Assembly: GCA_036417435.1 (NCBI GenBank)
Contig: CM070900.1
Span: 33,519,496-33,583,495 of the forward strand
Direction of reading: 5' to 3'
DNA: 64,000 bases
Source of the DNA: Inia geoffrensis
Lineage: Eukaryota; Chordata; Mammalia; Artiodactyla; Iniidae
Shown here piece by piece: positions 25,601 to 36,952 of the stretch; within the stretch, counting starts at the first letter, position 1, and each line of letters begins with the position of its first letter. Made by a program: the position numbers and the translations under genes. The notes beneath the pieces were generated by a model. The model worked only from the letters and a program-made list of their open reading frames with translations, was not told the origin of the DNA and ran no database searches.

Positions 25601-27415
25601 AATGTCATAGGGAAACCTAAAGGGTGTACAGCTTTGGAGGGAGAAGGTAGCAATCCATAATCAGATTTTAGAGCATTCTGCGGAATAGCCTAGTGGAAGA
25701 GTCAACATGGAGTGGGTATGAACCTGGAAGTCAGAGGAGAGGTAGAAGCTATAGTTTATAATTTGGGGCACCTCTACATTTGTTTCAGTGTTTGGGAAAC
25801 TAATAAACAATCTAATCACATATAGGAACCACTTCCTGTGAAGTTTTGGTTTCCAGGAGGCAAGTCCATTTATACATCTAATTTTACTTATATATCAGAT
25901 TTTAAAAACTGTATTTTCCTCATTCATGTCTAGTAATAATTCTAAAATCTAAAATTTAGTGAGTCTGATTCTTGACATTTCATGGGTATAGTCCCAGAAG
26001 CAGGGGGAAGAGCCAGTTAATGGTACTCACAACTGGGCAGTTGGCCACCCACTCTTGGTTGAAATCAAGTCACCCTGAATAACTAAAGGCTGATATCGCC
26101 TATCAAAGAGATTCACCCTTGGATGTAACTCTGGGAGCCCATTTTTTCTTAGTTTCCTTTTTCAATCCATTGATGGGCAGGTGGTGATGACTCAGTAATA
26201 TTAAAATGTAAGCTTCATCTTTCATTTCTCTTGCTTATTTAGAATAATGACCCTTGGATTAATCTACATGATAGAGAAGAGACTCATTTTAATAGAGGAA
26301 CTCACGGGAGGTAAAAATGAAAAGTGTGGTTTGAGGAAGAGAGTCCTGGTCTAAGACACACCATGATCCAAATGCCAGAACTGCTATTAACTGTTTATGA
26401 TTTGGGGATATATTTATTTTCTCCCTTTAGTGTGTGGGGCTTAAACAAACATTTGAGGAAAATCTAAACTGAAGTAAGTTTTAAAATAAGTAGAATTACC
26501 TGAAGTTCCAGTTTATATGGCTTTGTTTCCAGTGCTGTAAATATCATTTAGCTACTGTTTTTCTGGTTGGTGTATGGTTACAAGATCCCAAAGATCAAAT
26601 GCTTTTTTGTATATTTATGGCATTGTTAGATGTAAGATAAAAACTATTCATTTGATGTGTATGTTCTGTTTCTGTTGAAAAAATTAGAAAGAGGTGTTTT
26701 TTCTCTTTGCTTCATCAACCTACAAGTAAGAAGTTGTCTTGTTTCTGGGACTCTATCGACAACTCTGTGCCTTCTTTCCATTTAATTTTATTTGCCATTA
26801 TGTCCCACTAAGTAATTAACTTTGCATTTTAGAAAATTTAGAGCGTAAAGAGAGCTATTTCAGAACACTGTTGAATAGTTTTCTTATTTACAATAGTTCA
26901 AGCGGTGTTAAGCTTTATCACAGGCTTTTAAAATGTGAGACCCACTTGCCTGTTTGTGTCTGGATGGAAATTAACGTCTGAGAGAAAAACAAAATTATCT
27001 CCAAGAGATTGAGAAATCAAGGCAATGTAAAATACAAAACAAAGCAAGAAAGCAACACCAAAAGCTACTGTCTTGACTATTTATATCGAAATAACATGAA
27101 TATTGACATAAACTTTCAAAGGAGAAATTGTTTTGCAGTTACACATTAGGTTTAATATATGGAAAATCAAGTTCCTCATGGGTCTCTTCTAACACTAACT
27201 TCTCTCCCCAGGCAATCCCAAGTATGGCCAGGGCCTCAGGTAACAAATATATGTGACTATTCCCTTCTGTGAGCTATTGGCTTCCTTTTCCAAATGTTTA
27301 CTAAGCAGCTCCACTTGAATGTCTCGAATGCATGTCCCAAGTGAAATAATCTTCCCTTATCTATATTTGCTCCTTCTCTAATATTTATCTAAAATGTATC
27401 CAAATATAACTCTAT
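25601..27415. other. Mostly unique sequence
   Basis: About 1.8 kb with no recognised transposon and no defensible coding frame. Confidence 0.4.
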
Positions 27416-27417
27416 AT

Positions 27418-27419
<2 letters not shown>

Positions 27420-27484
<65 letters not shown>
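27420..27484. repeat. Compound (TC)n(TA)n microsatellite
   Basis: About 19 tc units run directly into about 13 ta units. Uninterrupted on both sides of the junction. Confidence 0.9.
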
Positions 27485-27487
<3 letters not shown>

Positions 27488-27794
27488 TCTTTGTTTTTTA
27501 ACATGTTCTATGGTCCAGAAGTGGAAGGGACAGTATCTGCATGGATACTCCCTCTCCCGTAGTCATCATCAAATCCTGCCAATTTAAATCAGTTCATCTA
27601 TTTTTTAACTCTGTGTCTAGTGCAAGCTACCATTTTTGCTCCAGTGTGCTATACATGGCCTCAAGGGTACTTCTTACACCTACTCTGCACTTTTCTAGAC
27701 TAATCTCTGCAAGGTAGGCATAGTAGTCTTTTCAAAATACACAAAGTTTTCTTGCCACAGATACTCCTTTCTTAAAACCTTTCAATGGATTTTT

Positions 27795-28035
27795 ATTGAT
27801 CTTATTTATTTATTGAATAAATTCAACATATAGCATTGTATAAATTTAAGGCATACAATGTGCTACTTTGATACATGTATATATATTGTAATATGATTGC
27901 CATTGTGGTATTTCTAACATTGTATAATTATAGTATAATAATTGTCTATATTTATTACACTGTGCATTAGGTCTCCATGGCTTATTTACTACTGGTTACA
28001 AATTTGTACCCTTGAACAACATCAATCTTATTTTA
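27795..28035 (-). repeat. Antisense L1M 3' UTR fragment
   Basis: attcaacatatagcattgta, aaatttaaggcatacaatgt and tttgatacatgtatatatat match the common antisense L1 3' UTR. Confidence 0.65.
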
Positions 28036-28324
28036 AGGACTACAGGTTATAATATGGCCTTTAAGGCCCAGAATGACCCAGCCCCTGCTTGCCTTTTCAG
28101 ACTTACCTCCTGCTAGTTTTCCCATCTTATCTCTACATTTCAACTCTATTTCCTTTTTTTAATTCATTGAAAGCATTTCTTAGTACATTCTCATTTATCT
28201 TTCATTCCTCATCTCAACCTCACTTTTTCTATGAAGCTTACTACCAATCTCCCAGATAAGACCAAATCATCATTTATATCCATTTCTTCTTCCTAAACTT
28301 CTTGAAACATGCTCCATATATTTG

Positions 28325-28449
28325 TATTGGCTTGGCCAAAAAGTTCATTCAGTTTTAAGTAAAAATAAAAGATACATTTTTCATTTTCACCAAGATCTTT
28401 ATTGAACAATGTATTCATTAACCGAACGAACTTTTTGGCCAAGCCAATA
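28325..28449. mobile_element. Mariner (Tc1/mariner) MITE, 125 bp
   Basis: The ends form a perfect 22-bp terminal inverted repeat (28325-28346 and 28428-28449), tattggcttggccaaaaagt outward. It is bounded by TA as expected for mariner. The interior (about 80 bp) has no coding capacity, so it is non-autonomous. It interrupts an L2. Confidence 0.9.
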
Positions 28450-28604
28450 TACTATTTTAGTTAATATCCTTTAACTACACTAGGCTACAAGTTTCAAAAT
28501 GGGAGAGATTTTAATCTTTTATTTTCAACTTTGTATCTTTTACATTTAGAACAGTGCCTAGCACATAGCAGACACATAGTAGATAAGTATTGGCACTCCA
28601 ACAG

Positions 28605-29060
28605 CATGTCATGGACCCATATCGGGATCTGTAGTAGATTCTGTCAGTTGTGTCACCTCAGCATACCCTAGGACAACTGCACATAGATCCTGTATATGCC
28701 CAGAGCCTTCTGTGCTTCTTTGCCCAAGGACTTTCTCTGGCTGCAGGAGTATGGCAACCAAGGGGAAGGCCAGAAGTGCTAGAGAGTTAATATCCTGGAG
28801 TGACTTTCAACCCAGTGAGGAATGGGAATTTTAGTGTGTGTTCCACAGAGACTCTCAGAGGGTCTTTGGCAGGATTGATATCCACTTGTCTACAGTAGTA
28901 ACTTGCTTATTTGTGAACCCTGTATTAACTTTTCCTCCCTTCCCTCTCTCATTTTTCTATTCCTTCAAAGTGCTTCCTGGTATCACCTTCTAAATAAACT
29001 ACTTGCACCCATATCATTGTTTATGGAGACACTCAAGCTAAGACAGGGCCAGTGCATTGC
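28605..29060 (+). repeat. Unclassified old interspersed repeat, copy B
   Basis: The terminus (aaataaactacttgcaccca ... agctaagacagg) contains an AATAAA signal and matches the reverse complement of the end at 4738-4800. The upstream 350 bp show no clear match that I could make by eye. Confidence 0.4.
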
Positions 29061-29374
29061 AGAACTCCAGAGGCACTGTTCCTGTTGTATTCTGTCCTTC
29101 AGTGGGTGCCATTTACGTTAGAGTATGTAAACAACAACTGTGGAAGAAATATTTAAGGAAAAGACTTTGATAATAACTAAATCTTAGTTTAAAACTTTCA
29201 ACTAGTGTGTATTGGATGCTTTCTGTGTTCTAGGAGTAGAATAGAGGGAAAGATGGAAGAAAATTAAATGGTATGTCTTTGACTTCATTGAATTTATTGT
29301 TTATTGAATACAAAACAGTTTGGAATACAATATGAGACTTTCTATATCCAAGTGCTGATTTTGCCTAAAAGATT
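29061..29374. other. Unique sequence
   Basis: A weak antisense L2-like stretch is possible at 29190-29250. Nothing else was identified. Confidence 0.35.
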
Positions 29375-31005
29375 TTGATCTGTGCCTAATCACAACATTT
29401 GTGACACCAAATGTTTCGGGGATTTTTTCCCCACACCAACCAATTCTCCAACTTTCCAGGCAACAACTGAGTGTCTTACAATTCAATTCAATTCTGACAC
29501 TAACTACCTTGTGTTAACACAGACTCCAGAGGTTAAAGGCTCAGTGCTACAAGACTACCTCTTATTTCACATGTCCATTGCAAGTTCTGGGCCTCCCATC
29601 CTTCTGGCCAACTGACTATGGGTCGAGGGTCCCCATGAACCCCTCCTCATGTTCAGTAATTTGCTAGAATGGATCACAGAACTCAGGAAGACACTCCTTT
29701 TATTATCACTGGTTTACTATATTAAAAGGATCAGTCATGTTTTGTTTCAAGGAAAATTATACTCAGAGACTGAGATAGTTTTTGCCAATAGTTTATTTAA
29801 CACAGGTTTACTGTGGAAATTGTAATAATTTCACAAGCCAACAGCACACAGGATAATGTCTCTTAATAAGCCAGTAAAGATGTAACATACTCCAAACCAA
29901 TGACAGATTAATCACACTATTGTTCCAGACAAGGGGAGATGAAAGAAATAAATTTCAGATTTAGTTGAGGTGAACATTTCTACAAATTGCTTCTTGGGAG
30001 AGTGGGCTTAACCAACCGTGAGCTGACATCCAGCTGCCAGTGAAACAAAGGTCCCCTGTTGCTAGAGCATGTTGCTAGGGAACAATGGCCTTGATGCCGG
30101 TGGGCAAGATGATTCTCTTCTTGCAGCTACGGCACTGCCAGTAAAAGAGTCGCCTTTCCTCCAGCGGGAGCTGGTGCCCCATGGTCTTCGGAGAGCTAAT
30201 TTAGACCATCAAAGGTTAGCCTTGCCTAGATGAACGATCTCGGTTAGTGCTCATAAACTTTTGGTATTTATAGTCTAAATGTTCCTCCCCATAGTTGCTT
30301 CTCCCTATGTTCTTACTAATAAGGCCCCAGCAGGGCCCCTCAGGAGCTGAGCTTCTGAGTGCTTCCTGGAAACCACAGATGTGGATAATGACATCCTGAC
30401 ACACGATTTTACTTTTATATCCAGACAAACACTTCAATCTTAAAAAAAAAACTTCACTCTTAAAAACAACTTCATTTTTGTCATAAACAAGTGGATTTGA
30501 AATCCTATCAAAACAATCCACAACAATGCACACGAGCAGGTATACAGAGTGAGGTCCTGGAAGGGCCCTGGGTACAGGCGCTTCTTCCCTGCAGAACTGG
30601 GGCGCACCATCACTGCCCCAGCACTGGCTGCGTGCCCCAGCCAAGAAGCTCTCTGAAACCTGTAGTTTAAGGACTTTACAGAAGTCTGTTGACACAGACA
30701 TGATTGATTAAATCGTTGGCCGTGGGTGATTAGCTCAAATTCTAGCCTTTCTCCCTGTCCCAGAGATGGGGAAGGTATGGAACGTTCCAACCTTCCAATC
30801 ATGATTGGTCTTTCTGGTGATCAGCCCCCATACTGAAGGTATCTAGGGGCCCTCAGCACCAGTCATGTCACTAGCACACAGAAGACACATCAGTCTGGAG
30901 ACCCTAAGGCTTCTAGGAGCTTTGTGCCAGGAATCTGGGACAAAGACCAAGTGTATATTCCCTGTTGTACCACAGAGATGAATACCTGTGACTTGAGAGT
31001 CTCAG
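29375..31005 (+). mobile_element. ERVL-type LTR split by an insert
   Basis: The left part (29375-29736: tgtgacaccaaatgtttcgg, gctcagtgctacaagactac, taatttgctagaatggatca, aactcaggaagacactcctt) and the right part (30526-31005: acagagtgaggtcctggaag, agacatgattgattaaatcg, gatcagcccccatactgaag, gacaaagaccaagtgtatat) are collinear with one ERVL-class solo LTR of about 840 bp. The subfamily name was not determined. A ~790-bp insert separates the halves. Confidence 0.6.
29737..30525 (-). pseudogene. Unidentified insert, possible processed pseudogene
   Basis: The block between the LTR halves is unrelated to the LTR. Read on the minus strand it ends with AATAAA (complement at 29792-29797) and then an A-rich aaacaaaa at the boundary, as a retrocopied mRNA would. 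A 35-codon frame (30182 down to 30075) includes a CxxC pair (WQCRSCKK). A longer chance frame upstream (30701-30216) crosses the LTR boundary, so it is not a gene. No homologue was recognised and no clear target duplication was found. Confidence 0.35.
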
Positions 31006-31079
31006 ACCAGAGGTTGGTAGAGTTTGTCTCTTTGAAGCATTGTCTGATGGAACCTGTGAGTAAAGGTGAGGGAGGATGT

Positions 31080-32639
31080 TGATCAGGTAGGATGTGGAAC
31101 ACCTTAATTCCACTTCATTTTAAGTGACATAAGTAGGAGTATATAATGCAAGCTAAAAAAAAAAAATCGAGGTAACATTGGTTTATAACACTGTATATGT
31201 TTCATAGCCTGCCCATGCACATGAATTTTGTTCTTACCAAAGCAGTGGAGTTGCTTCATCAAGCTACCTTCACTTCTTGTTCTGTGCTCATTCTATCAAC
31301 ACTCTCCGTCTTTCAGATTACTGTGGAGTAAGGAAGGACCAAAAGGACAAGGAACTATGAGTTACTCCATGGCTCTCTTTCATTCTGTGTCATTATTGTC
31401 ATCATAAGTGGTTGCCTAATTCAGGAAAGTAACAGTGAAAAATGAATACAATTGGGTTTTCTGGTCATTTGTGTTTCTTAGAATGCCATTGCTTTTTTCT
31501 CCATTGAAGCAAACCCGATTCACGTGGCAAGTGTGGTTTTCAGGGGCCTCAATTACTTAGTTTTAGGTAAAAATTCTTAGTGTTTGCTTTGAATCTTCAT
31601 AACTCTACAGACTGGAATGCTGTATTCATGGGGCCTCCAGAATGTGAAAAACAAATTTTATATGTGAATGGAGTGACCAGGAATGGTGCATATTGTATGT
31701 ATTTTCTCTGTGCACATGTATATTCTATTGTATCATTGGGCTTTATTTACAAAACACAAATTCAAAGAGAAAATTATTAGCACTTTGAAACAGAGACTGA
31801 AGAGCTTTAAACCCAGTGTGAGGCCCTTATAAGTGCAGGGCCCTGTACACCTTCACAGCTCACATGCCTGTAAAGCTGGCCCTGCAAGGGCATGGGAAAT
31901 ACTCTGTTTCAATCTCAGTCACTTGCTTACCACTGGAGTTGTGAGTCATAATCAAAGTAACAGACTCAGAGTGGAAAAGGAAATGATTCTTCAGGAGAAG
32001 GGGAGAATGGACTGTGGAAAGACAAATGCAGCAGATGTTCACTGTGGGAATAGAAGACAAGGGGAAATTGTCTGTGCTATTTTCTGCATCCATAAAATGC
32101 CAAAGGGTTGTCTAGCCCAAGGGTAAGTGGAAAGTTTTTTCTCTAGAGTACCTTTTTATTTCTTGCTTTGCTAAATGTGAAATTTGTCTCTACCAGGAAC
32201 ACAGAATCTAATCTGTTTACATCTATTTTTAGAAGTTATGCTATCCAGTACTTGTGAATAATGTTAAGTTGGTAATCCCAGGAGTGTCTGTAAATGGAGA
32301 TTGCTGTGGCTATAATGTGAGACTCCAAAGGAAATTGTCTTCAGAATGTTCCTGATGGCACTTGGTGGGATGGAAAGTTGATTCCATGTGCATGAATTGT
32401 TTTATCACATGATTCTGTGCATGTGTCCCTTTTATCTATCCAAGCCCAGGATGAGAGGAAATGGTCTACTTATTTGTATTCCTAATAATAATAATATAAA
32501 GAATAATATCTGAAACATAATTCATGCTTACCAAATATTTGCTGACTATTGAATGAGTGCCATTATTACATGGATGCTATTCTTTAGTTTTTATTCACAG
32601 GGCTTGTATTTTCCAGAGTTAAGAGACTGTGATATGATA
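31080..32639. other. Mostly unique; weak L2 tail 32500-32560
   Basis: No gene recognised in 1.5 kb. acataattcatgcttaccaa followed by atatttgctgactattgaat may be a worn L2 terminus. Confidence 0.4.
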
Positions 32640-33275
32640 TTCATTTGGACATGCTTCTTTTTTTTTTTTTTAACATCTTTATTGGAGTAAAATTGTTTTA
32701 CAATGGTGTGTTAGTTTCTGCTGTATAACAGAGTGAATCAGCTGTACATATACATATATCCCCATATCTCCTCCCTCTTGCGTCTCCCTCCCACTCTCCC
32801 TAAGCCACCCCTCTAGGTGGTCACAAAGCACCGAGCAGATCTCCCTGTGCTATGCGGCTGCTTCCCACTAGCTAGCTATTTTACATTTGGTAGTGTATAT
32901 GTGTCCATGCCACTCTCTCACTTCGTCCCAGTTTACCCTTCCCCCTCCCCGTGTCCTGTCTTATAACTTGGTAGGATCCCTGTGTTTATTATGCTATTAA
33001 TTCCCCTTGCTTTTCCTAGAGTTGTTAAAAATCACAGGGAAAACCTTTCAAGAATCTGTCTAAAGAAGGGGCAGGGAAAGGAAGGGAAGAAGCCTTAAAA
33101 CTGTATCTCAGTCCATGGCAAACTGTGTAGGAAAGTAACCCAAATATAGAAATCAGGGTGATTCTGGAGGGAGATGGTGGCTGAGTCCTTGGAGTTCTTA
33201 TGAGATAAAGTTAGGGAAGTGCCTTGAAGCATATACCAGCACAAAATGAATCTTCATTGGACATGCTTCTTTTTT
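32640..33275 (-). mobile_element. Chimeric young-type L1 insertion with target duplications
   Basis: Matching target copies (ttcatttggacatgcttctt... at 32640-32663; ttcattggacatgcttcttt... at 33253-33275, differing by one T) enclose three parts: a poly-T tail, about 285 bp of antisense artiodactyl/cetacean-type L1 3' UTR (32671-32957, taacatctttattggagtaa to ccccgtgtcct), and about 295 bp (32958-33252) that is not recognisable L1. The right copy is followed by AA, giving a TTTT/AA L1 endonuclease site. Confidence 0.85.
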
Positions 33276-33469
33276 AATTGTATCATGTTGTTCTGAGTAA
33301 TTTGACCAGGTCTCCACTGTACAGGGCTCAACTTGCAGCAGTGCCTCAGAGGACTCCTTTTCCTGATTTGGGGGAGGTTGTTTTCGGAAAGTCAGAATAT
33401 TCCATGGTGCACTTACTGCATTGAGTGAAAAAAGGAGTTAGGGAAAAGATTGGCCACACTAACTTCCTT

Positions 33470-33850
33470 ATACTTCCTCACCCCAGTGTCTTTGCCTTTT
33501 TCTTCCCTCTGCCTGGAATTCTCTTTCCCCAAATATGCAAATGGCTTACAACTCACCTCACTGAGATCTTTACTCAAATGTTATCATCTTGGTGAGCCTT
33601 TCCCTGACTATTCTATTTAAAATTGAAACTTGCTCCCCACCATGGCAATTCTATGCACCTTCACTGTTTATTATTCTCCAAAGCACTTATCATCGTCTGA
33701 CACAGAATATATATTACTTATTAATTTTTATGTGTCTGTCTCTGGACACTAGAAAGTAAGCCCAGGAGAGCAAGGGTTTGTTCTATATTATTTACTGCTG
33801 TATCCTCAGCATCTAGAATAGTTAATAGCACATATTACATCTAAGGAATA
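33470..33850 (+). repeat. L2 LINE 3' end
   Basis: Very readable L2: cctctgcctggaattctctt, tcacctcactgagatcttta, ttatcatctt...ccctgactattctatttaaa, gcacttatcatcgtctgaca, then actgctgtatcctcagcatc. Confidence 0.88.
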
Positions 33851-34445
33851 TTTGTTAATGATATTGCCACTGAATTGGAGAAGTTCATGGCCCACTGTAA
33901 AGTGTGTGACAGCCCATAAAGGGCCATGGACCACACTTTGAGAATAAATGCCTGATAAGACACCAGTTTGTTAGTATATTGAGAAATATTTTTCTGAGGC
34001 CCCTTGGATTTGTATCTTTTCCCTCTTTCTTTTAGATTTTGCAAAATCCTCTGTCACTGAAGGTTATCTGATCAGCACACGTGTTGGTCTTTTCAGGTGC
34101 ACAGTCATTTTTATAATTTAATTAGGACTGAATGGGTAAGCATCTGCTGAAAATAAAAGCAGATTAAAAGATTGAGTTGTGACTGAATAGAGTATTCCTA
34201 ATCACTTAAAAAGATCATACTTTTCCTTTATAATTCAACTTCAGCGTCAACTTAGTAAGTTTAATTTATTTTCTGATTTGTTCTCTTTTTCCTTTCAGCG
34301 TATCTTCACATGTCCCAAATGGGGTAGGCTGAAATCAGTTTAGCCCTACAGAGCTGGGCTTAGAATAATGACATTGCTGCAAAAGGCACCAGTGGGTTAG
34401 CTAAGGATAGTTCATGAAGTGAAACAACTCAGGCGGGAGGGGCAA
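33851..34445. other. Mostly unique; MER5-end-like string near 33930
   Basis: catggaccacactttgagaa resembles a MER5 terminus, but only about 30 bp match. Nothing else was identified. Confidence 0.35.
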
Positions 34446-34449
34446 TTTC

Positions 34450-34712
34450 TACCAATAACTAGCAGGTATGGAGCAATTACTCTATACTAAATACCTTGAT
34501 AAGTGCATGTGTAGACATGTATTTTGTCAGTTAATCCACACAACGATCCTATGATATTACTGTTATTCTCATGTTACTAATGAGAAACAGAGAAACATGG
34601 AGGTCAAATTGTTTACAGTTAAAACAGCTGGTGATTACTGAATCTGACATTCAGTTGTGTCTGCCTGGACTCAAAGCTCATGCTCTCACCACTGTCTGCT
34701 GGACTGCGTTAG
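34450..34712 (+). repeat. MIR SINE
   Basis: ggagcaattactctatacta, gttaatccacacaacgatcc, ttactgttattctcatgtta, aatgagaaacagagaaacat and caaagctcatgctctcacca follow MIR from end to end. Confidence 0.78.
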
Positions 34713-34846
34713 GTGATTTAAACTTTCAAGCAACATAAATAAGTAGAATTCATTGATTGGTTAATTAATTCTCCAGTGGGTGGTTGAAGCTGCCTATATT
34801 TACATTTATTGAGTGCTTTGTACTTTTCAGAATGTTTCCATATTCT

Positions 34847-34969
34847 CTCTTGCCTCTTCATCTCTGTTTCTGTCTCTCTGTCTCTGTCTTTCTGTGTGTC
34901 TCTCTTTCTCTGCATCTCTCTCATCTCTCTCTCCTCTACTTTTTCCTTTTTTTTTTTTTTTTTTTTTTA
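34847..34969. repeat. TC/TCTG-rich low-complexity tract with poly-T
   Basis: A polypyrimidine tract of tctctgtctc units ends in an uninterrupted T-run of more than 20. Confidence 0.8.
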
Positions 34970-34989
34970 ACTAGGAGCTACTTGTTTGT

Positions 34990-35335
34990 TTGGATTTGAT
35001 GATTGAAAAGACCAGTGTATAACTGCTCTCTGAGATGGAGCTGGAATGAATGGATACTTTTCAGGTCTGTCTCTTTTCTCTCCATGGTAGATTGGTTGAA
35101 ATGAGACAGCATTACTTTATTAATAAAAATTTGGTGGTAATTGGGACAGGAGCTAGGCTATGTTAAAATGAAAAATACCTTTTGATATGCAAATGCTTTC
35201 TTTCTTAGGAAAATTAATCACATACATTTGATTTCAGGGGAATATTTAAATGACTTTGGGCAATAGTCCTCAAGGACCTTAAAGCCCTTCACATACTTAG
35301 TTATAAAAGTGGAACATAGGTCCTCACTGAGCATT
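34990..35335. other. Unique sequence
   Basis: No element identified. Confidence 0.35.
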
Positions 35336-35339
35336 TGGT

Positions 35340-35482
35340 TTGACTGCTTCGTTTTGCAGATTTGAAAACTGAAGCCCCAAAAGCTGACTTCTACAAGATC
35401 ACAGTTTAAAAATTGGCTGAGTGAGATTTGAATCCAGATTTCCTGGCTTCTTGTCTAGACATCATTCCTCCAAATCACAAGG
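35340..35482 (+). repeat. MIR 3' half
   Basis: gttttgcagatttgaaaact, gaagccccaaaagctgactt and gagatttgaatccagatttc follow the MIR core and 3' half. Confidence 0.65.
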
Positions 35483-35704
35483 ATGTAAAATACACAAACA
35501 ATACTTGCAAATCCATATATTGTTCAACAAAATAGCATGACAGCTGAATTGAATTATTGCATCTAATTCTAAAAACTAAGGTAGCATTTCTCTTACGATT
35601 TCCATAATCCAGAACTTCGCCTAATTTGCGTCGTACTTTATCCTTGTTTTGTTTGAAAATGTGGTATTTAGTTTACTGCCTCTCCTCCTCCTGCTGTGGC
35701 TATT

Positions 35705-35795
35705 ACTACTACTACCATTACAAGTTATCTTTATTGAGTGCCTACCGTGTGCTAGGCACTGCACTGTGATGAATACTTTATAGGTTTATCAGTCA
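35705..35795 (+). repeat. MIR 5' part
   Basis: agttatctttattgagtgcc followed by taccgtgtgctaggcactgc is the MIR 5' pattern; it stops after about 90 bp. Confidence 0.65.
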
Positions 35796-36635
35796 GGCCA
35801 ATCAGGAAAACAGACATTATTCTAAGTATTTTGTGAAGAGTGGAATTTAATCCAGGTGATTAGTTGATTACAGAATTATTGGATGGGCTTGAAGAGTGAA
35901 GGTCAGGAAGTCACTGACTTTCTGTTGACTCTACATTTTTAGAGGATCAAGAGGTTGCTGCTTTTGCCATGTTAGGAAAAGACAACTTGTAGCATGAAGA
36001 TAGGTAAGGCTGAGGTGTGGGCGGGGATGGGGATGGGAAATATCCTGAGGCCACTGTGAAGCATTATGTATGCCAGAGGTCACATGATTACCTGCCACTA
36101 CCAAAGGAAGAGTAATGTACTGTAGCTGTCTGTCTTCCAAAACTCACCCGAACTGTAGAAACTAAACTATATCTAGAATCACATTGGCAAAGGAGTCTGA
36201 GAAATATAGTTCCTAAGATTCTAGCCTCTGTTATAAAGGGAGAAGCCTAGAAGAGGGTGAAAAGTCTGCTGAATCTCTACATTTAACTCATAGCAGAATA
36301 GTTGTTGTCTCCTTTAATTCTTTAAGGATTATACATGAGGAAACCTGAGACTTGGGAATTTTAAGGAACTTGTGTAAGTAGCCCCTGGATTACATAATAG
36401 GCTGACTGACACATATTTAGTATAGCAGAGATAACCCCTGAAAGATAAAAAGTAATGAAATAATGTGTTATTTGACATTTTAAAAGGAGGCATTGAGGCA
36501 GTAATCCAGGGACTTATATATATAATTTTATATATACTTACATATTTTTATAATTTCAGATATATAAATATATGTATATTGATATTTTCTCTCCTTGTTT
36601 TTTCTGAACTATAAAACTGGTGAGGATGTGGTAAG
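35796..36635. other. Unique sequence with AT-rich tract
   Basis: An AT alternation lies at about 36515-36580. No gene. Confidence 0.4.
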
Positions 36636-36639
36636 AAGA

Positions 36640-36722
36640 GCATTGAGCTTAAAGTCACACAGTTAATCAGTGGGAGAAGCAGGATTTAAGGTCTCTGGAA
36701 GTGACTCCAGAGCCTGCTTCTT
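36640..36722 (+). repeat. MIR 3' fragment
   Basis: gcttaaagtcacacagttaa, tcagtgggagaagcaggatt and gactccagagcctgcttctt match the MIR 3' part. Confidence 0.65.
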
Positions 36723-36744
36723 TGGCACAAAGCCAACTATGTTG

Positions 36745-36940
36745 GGCTTCCCTGGTGGTGCAGTGGTTGAGAGTCCACCTGCTGAGCCAGGGGACACGGG
36801 TTTGTGCCCCGGTCCGGGAACGGCTGGGCCCGTGAGCCATCGCCGCTGAGCCTGCGCATCAAGAGCCTGTGCTCCGCAACGGGAGAGGCCACAACAGTGA
36901 GAGGCCCCGCAAAAAAAAAAAAAAAAGAAAAAAAGAAAAC
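36745..36940 (+). mobile_element. Short CHR-2-like SINE with internal deletion
   Basis: The 12-bp target duplication ccaactatgttg is perfect (36733-36744 and 36941-36952). Compared with sibling copies it lacks about 19 bp (gatcccacatgccgcggag region, at about 36821) and the last bases before the poly-A. Otherwise well preserved. Confidence 0.93.
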
Positions 36941-36952
36941 CCAACTATGTTG

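Larger units (their letters stand above)
27600..28600 (+). repeat. L2 LINE 3' region with two insertions
   Basis: Pieces at 27600-27790, 28035-28324 and 28450-28600 (ccttttcagacttacctcct ... acagtgcctagcacatagca) form one sense L2. An L1M fragment (27795-28035) and a mariner MITE (28325-28449) interrupt it. Confidence 0.65.

Noticed and set aside
30216..30701. 161-codon minus-strand frame
   Set aside because: It crosses the boundary between ERVL LTR sequence and the unidentified insert, and I recognise no domain.
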